64,000 nucleotides of DNA from Brevibacterium marinum (GTDB lineage: Bacteria > Actinomycetota > Actinomycetes > Actinomycetales > Brevibacteriaceae). Shown piece by piece: positions 48,963-63,146 of the stretch. Both the position numbers and the translations under genes were made by a program. The stretch lies in contig NZ_JAATJN010000001.1 in NCBI RefSeq assembly GCF_011927955.1, positions 3,534,001 to 3,598,000 of the forward strand. The letters run 5' to 3'. The notes beneath the pieces are model-generated. The model was not told where the DNA came from, made no database searches, and saw nothing but the letters and a program-made list of their open reading frames with translations. The number at the start of each line of letters is the position of its first letter. The first letter of the stretch is position 1.

Positions 48963-49003
48963 GAGATCTCGGCGGACCGGGCGGTGCCGGGCACGGCCGG
49001 GGC

Positions 49004-49825
49004 TCACACGCTCCAGCTGTTGCCCGGTTTGGCCAGTTCGATGGGTCCGCGGTATTCGCGGGCCGCTTCTCCGCGGACGATGGAGCAGTCCGTCCATGAG
49101 GGGATGTGGGTGAGGACGAGGGACTTCGAGTCCGCTGCCTGGGCCACACGTCCGGCGCGCTTGCCGGTGAGGTGGATGCCGCGAGCGGTGTCGCGATCTT
49201 CCTGGAAGGCGGCTTCGCAGAGGAACAGGTCCGCCCCGCGGGCCGCCTCGACGAGATTGTCGCATTCGTCGCTGTCACCGGAGTAGGTGATCACCGCTCC
49301 CTGGGCATCCGTGATCCGCAGAGCGTAGGCCTCGACCGGATGGTCGACGAGGAACGCCTCGATCTGCAGGCTTCCGATCCGGTGGCGGGTGCCGTGGTCG
49401 AGATCGGCGAAGTCGAAGGCGTGGCTGAGGTCCGTGTCGTGACCGCTGGCGGCGACCGGGGATTTTCCGGGATCGGTGAAGTAGGCGCGGGTCAGCCTCT
49501 CCTCGGCGCCGGCAGGAGCGAGGACGGAGGTTCTGGTCCGGATCGACCCGGTGTCGGAGACGTTGCCGTTGAAGAACTTCGGGTCGTAGCAGTGCTTGAC
49601 GTAGAGCCCGGTCATGTCCATGCAGTGATCGGGGTGGAGGTGACTGAGCACGATCGCGCTCAGCGAGTCCGTGTCCACGGCTCCCTGGAGCGGACTCAGC
49701 GCACCGGACCCGAGGTCGAGCACGAGGCGCGTCGGCGATTCCTCGTCGGTCTCGATGAGGTAGCAGCTCGCAGCGGAGTTGGGGCCGGGGAAGGACCCGG
49801 CGGTGCCGATGGCAGTGAGTTTCAT
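49004..49825 (-). CDS. Metallo-beta-lactamase-fold hydrolase, Rv1339 (cAMP phosphodiesterase)-like
   Basis: A 273-residue MBL-fold enzyme. The metal motif is LSHLHPDHCMD (His62, His64, Asp66, His67); further ligands are likely His in FLVDHPVEAYA, Asp in TYSGDSDECD and the late VLTHIPSW His. Size and neighbours (DUF2017 upstream, rph and rdgB downstream) match M. tuberculosis Rv1339, reported as an atypical class II cAMP phosphodiesterase. That activity is inferred here from family and synteny only. Its ATG overlaps the DUF2017 stop. Confidence 0.87.
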   Translation of the reverse strand: MKLTAIGTAGSFPGPNSAASCYLIETDEESPTRLVLDLGSGALSPLQGAVDTDSLSAIVLSHLHPDHCMDMTGLYVKHCYDPKFFNGNVSDTGSIRTRTSVLAPAGAEERLTRAYFTDPGKSPVAASGHDTDLSHAFDFADLDHGTRHRIGSLQIEAFLVDHPVEAYALRITDAQGAVITYSGDSDECDNLVEAARGADLFLCEAAFQEDRDTARGIHLTGKRAGRVAQAADSKSLVLTHIPSWTDCSIVRGEAAREYRGPIELAKPGNSWSV

Positions 49826-50394
49826 TCGTCGTCCCCCGGCAGGTCGCTGAGCAAGGTCGTGGTGAGGCGGTCCTGAATCCAGGTCAGGAAGTCGTACAGG
49901 GTCAGTGTCAGCTCCTCGGACTCCTCGAGTTCCTCCCGGCGTGCGTACTTCTCTTCCTGCGCTTCCTCGGTGTCGATGCCCAGACGCACGGACAGGACGA
50001 GACGCAGGTCGTTGAGCCCCTTCATCCAGGCGAGCACCTCGTCGTGGTTCAAGGTGATCGATGGGCCCTTGGCCAGTCCGTTGAGGACGATCCGAACATT
50101 GTGCGCCTTCGCCTGCTTCAGGTCGAACTCGGTCAGGCGACGGAACTCCTGTGAGCGCTCCTCGTCGAGCGGATCGACATCTGGGAGCAGACGCAACAGC
50201 GCCGGATCCTGCGGGCGGGGTCGCTCGACCAGGCCGAGGCGGGCCTCCCAGTTCTCCGAATCGGGTCGGCCGTCTTCGTCCTCCTCTTCGGCCAGCAAGG
50301 CGGCCAAGTCGGTGAAGACGGTGAGCATGAGAGACCGTTCATTGTCTTCGAGTCCGAGGACGACATCGTCCCCACGAGCGTCAATGGCTGCCAT
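49822..50394 (-). CDS. DUF2017 protein
   Basis: A 190-residue, acidic, soluble protein of DUF2017, always found next to clpS in actinobacteria (Rv1332 in M. tuberculosis). Recognisable parts are LEDNERSLMLTVFTDLAALL, PALLRLLPDVDPLDEERSQEFRRLTE-type text, LNHDEVLAWMKGLNDLRLVLSVRLGI and LYDFLTWIQDRL near the end. Its role is not established; the pairing suggests a link to ClpS or the Clp protease. It starts three bases after the clpS stop and overlaps the next gene by ATGA. Confidence 0.92.
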   Translation of the reverse strand: MAAIDARGDDVVLGLEDNERSLMLTVFTDLAALLAEEEDEDGRPDSENWEARLGLVERPRPQDPALLRLLPDVDPLDEERSQEFRRLTEFDLKQAKAHNVRIVLNGLAKGPSITLNHDEVLAWMKGLNDLRLVLSVRLGIDTEEAQEEKYARREELEESEELTLTLYDFLTWIQDRLTTTLLSDLPGDDE

Positions 50395-50397
50395 GTC

Positions 50398-50703
50398 TCA
50401 GTCGGATCCTGTTCCAGGTTGGCACGCGGCCCACAGACCGTATTCGTGCATGGCTTGAGTGTCCCTCTCCATGGCTTCGCGCCCGCCTGTGGCTACGACG
50501 GAACGTCCTTTCTCATGGACTTCGAGCATCAGAGACTGAGCCTTCTCGGTCGAATATCCGAAATAGCTCTGGAAGACGTAGCTGACATAGCTCATGAGAT
50601 TGACGGGGTCGTTGAAGACGACGGTCTTCCATGGCTTCGCCTGTTCTGTCATCGGTCGGACGTCGACCTCCGGTTCCAGAACTGGAGTCGTTGGATTGCT
50701 CAC
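50398..50703 (-). CDS. clpS: ATP-dependent Clp protease adaptor ClpS
   Basis: A 101-residue ClpS, which delivers N-degron substrates to ClpC/ClpA. The core KTVVFNDPVNLMSYVSYVF contains the N-degron pocket residues, followed by STEKAQSLMLEVHEKGRSVV with the ClpA-binding glutamate region. The 20-residue N-terminus is flexible, as usual. The start is GTG at 50703 after AAGGTGG. It is divergent from pncB and is the first gene of the clpS-DUF2017 operon. Confidence 0.96.
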   Translation of the reverse strand: MSNPTTPVLEPEVDVRPMTEQAKPWKTVVFNDPVNLMSYVSYVFQSYFGYSTEKAQSLMLEVHEKGRSVVATGGREAMERDTQAMHEYGLWAACQPGTGSD

Positions 50704-50742
50704 GTTTCCACCTTACGGCAGAACACTGACGCTGTCGTGACG

Positions 50743-50748
50743 TAGGAT
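50743..50748 (+). promoter_or_regulatory. Likely -10 box of pncB
   Basis: TAGGAT with seven bases to the ATG at 50756 and no ribosome site, suggesting a leaderless transcript. Confidence 0.5.
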
Positions 50749-50755
50749 CGCGCCT

Positions 50756-52075
50756 ATGAGTGATCTCACACGGACCGGATCGACGGCTTTCTACACCGAT
50801 CAGTATGAATTGACGATGGTCCAGGCGGCCCTGGAATCGGGTGCCGCTGACCGCAGGAGCCTGTTCGAGGTCTTCGGTCGCGGTCTGCCTGCCGGTCGTC
50901 GCTACGGAGTCGTCGCCGGCACCGGCCGGATCCTCGAGATGCTGAGGGATTTCCGCTTCGGCGACGAGGAGCTGGCGTTCCTCAGCCGGGAGCAGATCGT
51001 CGATTCGCGCACCATCGACTGGTTGGCGAACTATTCGTTCTCCGGCACCATCCGCGGTTATGCGGAGGGCGAGATCTACTTCCCCGGTTCTCCGCTGATG
51101 ACGATCGAATCCACCTTCGCGGAGGGCGTCATCCTCGAAACGCTCATCCTGTCTGCGATGAACTACGACTGTGCGGTCGCCTCGGCGGCGTCTCGCATGG
51201 CCCAGGCCGCGGGCGATCGTCCCTGTGCGGAGATGGGCGGGCGCCGCACGAACGAGCATGCCGCTGTCGCAGCGGCCAGGGCCGCGGTCATCGGGGGATT
51301 CGCCTCGACGTCGAACCTCGCCGCAGGTCTTCGCTACGGCCTGCCCACGATCGGCACATCGGCCCATTCCTTCACCCTGCTCCACGATTCGGAGCAGGAG
51401 GCCTTCGCCGCCCAGCTGAAGTCTCTGGGCACCGACACGACCCTGCTCCTGGACACCTACGACGTCGAAGAGGCCCTGCAGACGGCCGTCCGTCTGGCCG
51501 GAGAGCACCTGGGCGGGGTGCGCATCGATTCGGGCGACCTCATCGAACAGGCCAGTGAGGTCCGAGCAGGACTCGACCGCCTCGGCGCTCATGACACGAC
51601 GATCACGGTCACCAGCGATCTCGACGAATTCGCGATCGCCGCACTCGCGGCCTCCCCGGTGGACTCGTACGGCGTCGGGACCCGGGTGGTCACCGGTTCG
51701 GGGGCTCCGGCAGCGGGTCTCGTGTACAAGCTCGTGGCCCGCGCCGACGAATCGGGGGCATGGACCTCGGTGGCGAAGAACTCCACCGGCAAGCCCTCAC
51801 GCGGTGGGAACAAGGAGGCGCTGCGTCTCATCGACGGGGCCATCGCGGTCGAAGAAGCTGTGGGGATCCCGACGCTGCCGGGCGACCTCGGCGATGGCCG
51901 GTCGCTGACCGTCGACCTCGTGGTCGACGGCGAGATCGACGAATCGCACATCGGCGCCGAGGGCGTCACGAGGGCCTGCGCCAGGCACGACGAGTCCCTG
52001 GCCGAGCTGCCACGTTCGGCTCGGCGCATGCAGGACGGTGAGCCGGCGATCCCCACGGTGTTCTATCCGAAATGA
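50756..52075 (+). CDS. pncB: Nicotinate phosphoribosyltransferase
   Basis: A 439-residue enzyme making nicotinate mononucleotide from nicotinate and PRPP in NAD salvage. Typical stretches are FYTDQYELTMVQAAL at the start, FEVFGRGLPAGRRYGVVAG, EMGGRRTNEHAAVAAAR, TIGTSAHSFTLLH with the phosphorylated His region, and GGVRIDSGDLIEQA and SYGVGTRVVTG in the PRPP-binding part. Length is usual for the bacterial PncB1 type. It is divergent from clpS, the same arrangement as in M. tuberculosis, and ends near two hairpins. Confidence 0.96.
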   Translation: MSDLTRTGSTAFYTDQYELTMVQAALESGAADRRSLFEVFGRGLPAGRRYGVVAGTGRILEMLRDFRFGDEELAFLSREQIVDSRTIDWLANYSFSGTIRGYAEGEIYFPGSPLMTIESTFAEGVILETLILSAMNYDCAVASAASRMAQAAGDRPCAEMGGRRTNEHAAVAAARAAVIGGFASTSNLAAGLRYGLPTIGTSAHSFTLLHDSEQEAFAAQLKSLGTDTTLLLDTYDVEEALQTAVRLAGEHLGGVRIDSGDLIEQASEVRAGLDRLGAHDTTITVTSDLDEFAIAALAASPVDSYGVGTRVVTGSGAPAAGLVYKLVARADESGAWTSVAKNSTGKPSRGGNKEALRLIDGAIAVEEAVGIPTLPGDLGDGRSLTVDLVVDGEIDESHIGAEGVTRACARHDESLAELPRSARRMQDGEPAIPTVFYPK

Positions 52076-52076
52076 C

Positions 52077-52147
52077 CGGATCTGCGGTGATCCGCTGTGG
52101 TCTGCGGACGGCGGTGATCTGATCCCGGATGCGGTGAGCGACCGCAT
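52077..52147. terminator. Hairpins between convergent pncB and helicase genes
   Basis: CGGATC-N6-GATCCG (52077-52094) and ATGCGGT-N5-ACCGCAT (52129-52147) fill the 92-base gap. Either may terminate transcription. Confidence 0.5.
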
Positions 52148-52167
52148 GCTGCAGACGGCGGGCGAGA

Positions 52168-53952
52168 TCACTTCTTGCCGACGAACCATCCCTGGAGCTT
52201 CGTGATCCGTGCCTGGATCTGCTCTCTGGTCGCCTGGGCCACGGCCGGACCTCCGCAGGCCTTGCGCAGCTCGACGTGGACGGTCTTGTGAGGTGTCCCG
52301 GTCCGACGCGACCACGCACCGACGAGGCTCTGGAGCTGATTGCGCTCCTCTTTCATCGCCCTGTGGTCGAGTTCGCTCGGCTCGGTCTCCGGCGCCGGCG
52401 GTGCCGCGGAGGTCTTCCGCTTCGCCTGGCGAGCCTGCTGGGTCCGCAGCAGTTCGTGGACCTGGTCGGGTTCGAGCAGTCCGGGGATGCCGATGAAGTC
52501 GAGTTCGTCCTCGGAGCCGACCGCTCCGCCTGTGCCGAACTCTCCGCCGTCGAAGAGGACTCGGTCGAACAGGGCTTCGGCACCCAGTGCCTCGAATGAG
52601 CCCAACTCCTCGGAGGAGGCTCCCTCGCTGCGGTTGGCCTGTTCCATGGCCTGTTCGTCGAAGACGACGACATCGTTCTCGTCCTCGCTCTTAGGTCGAT
52701 CGAGGGCATGGTCGCGTTCGACTTCCATCGTATTGGCCAAGGCCAGGAGGATCGGAACGGAGGGCAGGAACACCGAGGCGGTCTCACCGCGCTTGCGGGC
52801 ACGGACGAAGCGTCCGATGGCCTGGGCGAAGAACAGCGGAGTCGCCGACGAGGTGGCGTAGACCCCGACGCACAGTCGCGGGACGTCGACGCCTTCGGAG
52901 ACCATGCGGACGGCGACCATCCACCGATCGGTGGAGTTCTGGAACTTCTCGATCCTCTCCGAGGCCCCCGCCTCGTCGGAGAGGACGACCGTGGGAGCCT
53001 CTCCGGTGACCTCACGCAGCACCTTGGCGTAGGCGCGGGCGTTGTCCTGGTCTGTGGCGATGACGAGGCCACCGGCGTCGTGGACCGTCCTCCGGACTTC
53101 GGTCAGGCGCAGGTCCGCGGCCTTGAGCACGGCAGGGATCCAGTCGCCCCCGGGATCAAGAGCAGTCCTCCATGCCTGAGCGTTGATGTCCTTCGTCGTC
53201 TCTTCGCCGAGGACGTGCGACATCTCATCGCCGGACTTGGTCCGCCATGACATGGTTCCGGCATAGGTGAGGAACATGACGGGGCGGACGACGGAGTCCT
53301 TGAGCGCCCGTCCGTACCCGTAGGAGTAGTCCGCCACCGAGGTGCGGATGCCGTTCTCGTCGGGTGCATAGGTGACGAACGGGATCGGTGAGGTGTCGGA
53401 GCGGAAGGGCGTTCCCGTCAGGGAGAGTCGGCGCACGGCAGGTTCGAAGGCCTCGCGGACGGCATCGCCCCAGGACAGTGCGTCTCCCCCGTGGTGGACC
53501 TCATCGAGGATGACGAGGGTGCGCCCGGCCGCGGTGCGGTTGTGGTGAAGAACCGGTTTGGCGGCTACCTGTGCGTATGTGATGGCCACTCCGTGGTAGC
53601 CGGGGGCGTGTTTGCCCTGGGCATTCTTGAAGTGGGGGTCCAGTTTGATTCCGACGCGGGAGGCCGAATCGGCCCACTGCACCTTGAGATGCTCCGTGGG
53701 TGCGACGACGGTGATCCTGTTGACGACCCGCTGTGAGAGCAGTTCGGCTGCGAGTCTCAGAGCGAAGGTCGTCTTTCCCGCGCCCGGGGTCGCGACTGCG
53801 AGGAAGTCTTTCGGCTGCTCCTGAAAATACTGTTCCAGGGCCTCGGCCTGCCACGCGCGCAACTTTCCGGCCGTTCCCCAAGCGGCACGCTCGGGGAAGG
53901 CCGGTGGCAGTTGTTCGGCAGCGGAGGTCCCGGGGAGACGTTCCGCTGCCAT
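52168..53952 (-). CDS. Superfamily 2 DEAD/DEAH-type helicase
   Basis: A 594-residue SF2 helicase of the type III restriction/UvrB-like branch. The Q-like LRAWQAEALEQYF precedes Walker A ATPGAGKTTFALR (near residue 55), then motif II LVILDEVHHGGD (DEVH), motif III LSLTGTPFRSD, and motif VI AQAIGRFVRARKRGETA. The C-terminal 150 residues are acidic then basic and carry no recognised nuclease. It is always paired with the DUF3039 gene in actinobacteria, as here with no gap, but the biological role is not established. AAGGAG precedes the ATG. Confidence 0.9.
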   Translation of the reverse strand: MAAERLPGTSAAEQLPPAFPERAAWGTAGKLRAWQAEALEQYFQEQPKDFLAVATPGAGKTTFALRLAAELLSQRVVNRITVVAPTEHLKVQWADSASRVGIKLDPHFKNAQGKHAPGYHGVAITYAQVAAKPVLHHNRTAAGRTLVILDEVHHGGDALSWGDAVREAFEPAVRRLSLTGTPFRSDTSPIPFVTYAPDENGIRTSVADYSYGYGRALKDSVVRPVMFLTYAGTMSWRTKSGDEMSHVLGEETTKDINAQAWRTALDPGGDWIPAVLKAADLRLTEVRRTVHDAGGLVIATDQDNARAYAKVLREVTGEAPTVVLSDEAGASERIEKFQNSTDRWMVAVRMVSEGVDVPRLCVGVYATSSATPLFFAQAIGRFVRARKRGETASVFLPSVPILLALANTMEVERDHALDRPKSEDENDVVVFDEQAMEQANRSEGASSEELGSFEALGAEALFDRVLFDGGEFGTGGAVGSEDELDFIGIPGLLEPDQVHELLRTQQARQAKRKTSAAPPAPETEPSELDHRAMKEERNQLQSLVGAWSRRTGTPHKTVHVELRKACGGPAVAQATREQIQARITKLQGWFVGKK

Positions 53953-54207
53953 TTACTCCTTGGGTCCTTCAGACATCGAGGCGTAGATCTCTTTGCATCG
54001 TGGGCACACAGGGAACCGCTCGGGGTCTCGCGTGGGCACCCACACCTTTCCGCACAGAGCAATCAGCGGAGTGCCGGTGACCATGGATTCCATGATCTTG
54101 TCTTTGGGGGCGTAGTGGCTGAACCGTTCGTGGTCGCCGGGTTCAGCGAACTGCTCGGACTGCTCACGTTCGATTGTTGCTGAACCGCCTGATGCTGGAT
54201 AGGTCAT
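53953..54207 (-). CDS. DUF3039 protein with a zinc-ribbon-like cysteine set
   Basis: An 84-residue protein of DUF3039. DHERFSHYAPKDKIMESMVTG is followed by PLIALCGKVWVPTRDPERFP and VCPRCKEIY; the three cysteines plus a histidine could bind zinc. The start was set at the ATG at 54207: a TACAAT box lies exactly six bases before it, while an ATG 33 bases upstream would sit inside the promoter. Its stop abuts the helicase start, so the two are co-translated. The function is unknown. Confidence 0.88.
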   Translation of the reverse strand: MTYPASGGSATIEREQSEQFAEPGDHERFSHYAPKDKIMESMVTGTPLIALCGKVWVPTRDPERFPVCPRCKEIYASMSEGPKE

Positions 54208-54213
54208 GGCTCC

Positions 54214-54231
54214 ATTGTAGTTCCCTAGAAT
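54214..54231. promoter_or_regulatory. Divergent pair of -10 boxes
   Basis: Minus-strand TACAAT (54214-54219) serves DUF3039 at 54207, and plus-strand TAGAAT (54226-54231) serves the flavin reductase at 54239. The start codons are only 31 bases apart, so any -35 region of each gene would lie inside the coding start of the other. Confidence 0.55.
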
Positions 54232-54238
54232 GAGTGCC

Positions 54239-54754
54239 ATGGACAGAACTCACGAGGATTCCCTCATAGAACGCTATCGCGAACTCAGCGACGATATCGC
54301 TGCCGCCGTGGCCGTGGTCTCAGCCAAGCGCAGGAACGCCCTGCATGCGATCACCGTGGACTCGTTCCTCGACGTGTCCTACGATCCGCCGACGATGGCC
54401 GTGAGCATCTACGGCGGATCCCGGATGATGGAGACTCTGGAGATGACCGAGCATTTTGCAATCTCTGTGCTCAATTCGTCCCAACGTGACATCTCCGAAC
54501 GGCTGGGTACGCCCGGCCAGCCCCTCTACGGTGCACTCAAAGGCATCGACACGTTCCCGGCACCTCATTCCGGTCAGCCTCTGATCGCAGATGCCGTCGC
54601 GTGGTTCGAGCTGCGGACGACAGAGATCCTCCAGGTGGCCACTCACAGCCTGGTCGTCGGTGAGGTGGTGGCGATGGGGGCAGGAACCGACAGCAGCAGG
54701 TCCACGCCGCTGCTTCGCTGGCGCAAGGCATACGGGACGATCGGACGCCGCTGA
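54239..54754 (+). CDS. Flavin reductase-like FMN-binding protein
   Basis: A 171-residue protein of the flavin reductase/DIM6 family, which reduces FMN with NAD(P)H or supplies reduced flavin to monooxygenases. Family text includes AVAVVSAKRRNALHAITVDS, VSYDPPTMAVSIY, FAISVLNSSQRDIS and the FELRTTEIL..GDH-like region VVGEVVAMGAG. The conserved GDH motif is not exact. ATG 54239 is preferred to ATG 54230 because TAGAAT overlaps the latter. It is divergent from the DUF3039-helicase pair, and its partner enzyme is not evident. Confidence 0.85.
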   Translation: MDRTHEDSLIERYRELSDDIAAAVAVVSAKRRNALHAITVDSFLDVSYDPPTMAVSIYGGSRMMETLEMTEHFAISVLNSSQRDISERLGTPGQPLYGALKGIDTFPAPHSGQPLIADAVAWFELRTTEILQVATHSLVVGEVVAMGAGTDSSRSTPLLRWRKAYGTIGRR

Positions 54755-54928
54755 CCGCCGGCCGCGGGTGAATGTCAGCTGCCCTCCGCTCGTGCGCAGG
54801 CTTGCGAAGAAGCTGCCGCACGATCGGAGGGCCGCTGGATATGTCGTCAGCCGACACGGTCTGTCAGGTGACGAGTGCTGGCCTCAGCGACTGCCGAGGC
54901 GGTCGGGCCGGGGGACAGTCGAAACGGC

Positions 54929-56360
<1,432 letters not shown>

Positions 56361-56452
56361 TTATGCCCGAATACTGGACAGTACAGTGTTGTAACGCACA
56401 TTTAGTATAATGCGACTTTTGTCGAGTTCTTTCTTGGAACATCGGCGACGGA

Positions 56453-56458
56453 TAGTAT
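56453..56458 (+). promoter_or_regulatory. Likely -10 box of the GNAT gene
   Basis: TAGTAT is six bases before the ATG at 56465. A consensus TATAAT also lies at 56406-56411 in the same 140-base gap and could be a second promoter. Confidence 0.5.
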
Positions 56459-56464
56459 CGCCAC

Positions 56465-57316
56465 ATGGATTTGGAAAGCCTCTTGCCCCCGTTTGCATTG
56501 AGGACTCGGGCAGGCGATATGGAGTTGTCGCCGGTGCGCGAATCCGACTACCCGGAACTGGCCGGGATCGCCGCCGGCGGTGTTCGCCGTGACAACGTCC
56601 AGGCGTTCCTCGTCAATTGGGATACGGGGACTGCGGAGGAGATAGGACGGTCCATCGCGCAGTATCAATGGGGCACTCGTGCTCGTTTCCACGTTGATGA
56701 CTGGACGATCGAATTCACTGTCCGCGTCGGCGGTCGCGCTGTCGGCGTGCAGGGTGTGAGCGCACTGGGCTTCACCCGCACACATTCGATCACAACGGGC
56801 TCCTGGCTGGCATTGCATGAGCAGGGCCAAGGGTACGGAACACGGATGCGTTCGGCCGTCGTGGCCGCATTTGCCGACCACTTCGATGCCGAGATGTTCC
56901 ATTCGGCCCACTTCGAAGGCAATGATTCCAGCCGGAGAGTCTCCGAGAAGCTCGGGTACTCCCCCAATGGGGTCAAGACCATTCTCGGGGCGGATGGGCA
57001 GGCTCGTGTCGAACATCAGCTTGTCCTCGCGGCGGAGGATCTCGACCGCGGGGCCGACGGGTGCAGGATCGACGTCGCCGGTGCCGAGACGGTCCGCCGG
57101 TTCCTCGGCCTGCCCCCGAACGGAGCGGCCCTGCCCTCGGCCTGGGCGCCACCCACTGATATCAGTGGCCCGAAGACGAAACACCACCCCACACACAAAA
57201 AAGAAGAAGGGGCCCCGTCCATACGGACAGAGCCCCTCCTTCACAAATTTATTGCGGCGGCAACCTACTCTCCCACAACCACCAAGTTGCAGTACCATCA
57301 GCGCGCATGGGCTTAG
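56465..57316 (+). CDS. GNAT-family acetyltransferase running into the 5S rRNA region
   Basis: A 283-residue frame. Residues 1-210 form a GNAT acetyltransferase (LSPVRESDYPELAGIA, GVQGVSALGFTRTHSI, GSWLALHEQGQGYGTRMRSA for acetyl-CoA binding, SRRVSEKLGYSPNG). Such RimJ/RimL-like proteins usually end soon after, about where FLGLPPNG stands. Here the frame has no stop, crosses a palindrome (57153-57168) and the rRNA terminator, and ends inside the antisense of 5S rRNA. The last 50 residues (HHPTHKKEEG and after) are low-complexity terminator translation. A frameshift near the end or a genuinely stop-less overlap are both possible. Confidence 0.75.
   Translation: MDLESLLPPFALRTRAGDMELSPVRESDYPELAGIAAGGVRRDNVQAFLVNWDTGTAEEIGRSIAQYQWGTRARFHVDDWTIEFTVRVGGRAVGVQGVSALGFTRTHSITTGSWLALHEQGQGYGTRMRSAVVAAFADHFDAEMFHSAHFEGNDSSRRVSEKLGYSPNGVKTILGADGQARVEHQLVLAAEDLDRGADGCRIDVAGAETVRRFLGLPPNGAALPSAWAPPTDISGPKTKHHPTHKKEEGAPSIRTEPLLHKFIAAATYSPTTTKLQYHQRAWA
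57153..57168. terminator. Palindrome near the GNAT 3' end
   Basis: CCACTGATATCAGTGG is a perfect 16-base palindrome just before the rRNA terminator. It may be a weak terminator for the GNAT transcript or a processing site. Confidence 0.3.
57195..57237 (-). terminator. Intrinsic terminator of the rRNA operon
   Basis: On the minus strand a GC-rich stem (AGGGGC/GCCCCT outer, GTCC/GGAC inner, four-base loop, 57208-57237) is followed by TTCTTCTTTTTT. It is the one classical T-run terminator in the window, 14 bases after 5S. Confidence 0.9.
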
Positions 57317-57372
57317 CTACCGGGATCGGAACGGTTAACCGGGCGTTTCCCCACCACTATCACCACCGCAAA
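57252..57372 (-). rRNA. rrf: 5S ribosomal RNA
   Basis: About 121 bases; the ends TTTGCGGTGG and CCGCCGCAA pair. Internal GGGGAAACGCCCGG, GTAGCTAAGCCC and GGGAGAGTAGG are the conserved actinobacterial 5S segments. The 169 bases between it and 23S hold no other gene. Ends are set by pairing and may be off by a base or two. Confidence 0.95.
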
Positions 57373-57541
57373 ACCACCAGACCACCACTCATCCGAACAA
57401 CCACATGCTCAAAGAATGAAAGTAGCAGTCCAAGAACCGCACAGCGAACGCGAACACCACCATGCAACATGACCGTCACACATGACTCTCGTACAAACCT
57501 CAAAGCATTACCCGCACACACCACCCCCACAAAAGAAAAGG

Positions 57542-62594
<5,053 letters not shown>

Positions 62595-62797
62595 AAAATT
62601 ATGTTCCAGTACTAATCCCAGCAAGACAGCCAACCAAGCCACGGGGTGACCCAGCTGACCACAAACCACGACCCAACCCACGAACCACCCCCACCACAAA
62701 AGCAGGGGACCAGGCTCACCAAGTTGAACCGTGTGATTGTCTCACCAGAAAACAAATCATTCTGGCATCACTATCTGTTCAAACAAATACGCTATTG

Positions 62798-62811
62798 GAT
62801 TCTCAAACCAC
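62798..62811 (-). promoter_or_regulatory. BoxA-like antitermination element in the 16S leader
   Basis: GTGGTTTGAGAATC on the minus strand, identical to the element in the 16S-23S spacer and likewise followed by ATAG. It lies about 100 bases downstream of the proposed rRNA promoter. Confidence 0.55.
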
Positions 62812-62916
62812 AAACACACACCCATCACCACACGAAAAACCGCGTGTACACCGGAGGTGTCAGTCTCACATTTTCTGCACTTTCTGCCTTGCGGCCCGCC
62901 GTGCCGGCGGATATCT

Positions 62917-62945
62917 ACTCTACAGTGTTGTTCGGACCTTCGCAA
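62917..62945 (-). promoter_or_regulatory. rRNA operon promoter
   Basis: On the minus strand -35 TTGCGA (62945-62940), a 17-base spacer and -10 TAGAGT (62922-62917). This is the best-spaced -35/-10 pair found, 323 bases before 16S. The 552-base gap 62595-63146 contains this promoter, the BoxA-like element and a small hairpin at 63036-63053, but no gene. Confidence 0.65.
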
Positions 62946-63035
62946 CTTGAAGTTCATCTTCATTTTGCTGGGATCAGACCTGATCAGAGCGACCGTCGCC
63001 GTCCCTAGCGGGTTGGCAACCTGGTACACACTACA

Positions 63036-63053
63036 CACACCTGAAGGGGTGTG
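63036..63053 (-). terminator. Small hairpin after the SRAP gene
   Basis: CACACC-N6-GGTGTG, about 94 bases past the SRAP stop and upstream of the rRNA promoter. It may separate the two transcripts. Confidence 0.35.
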
Positions 63054-63146
63054 CAAAATGGACCGGTCCGTGCGCCTGCGACTGACGTCGCAGGATCGCC
63101 GTGGGTGTTCCGCGATCACCGGCGAGCACCCACGCGTCAGGAACGG

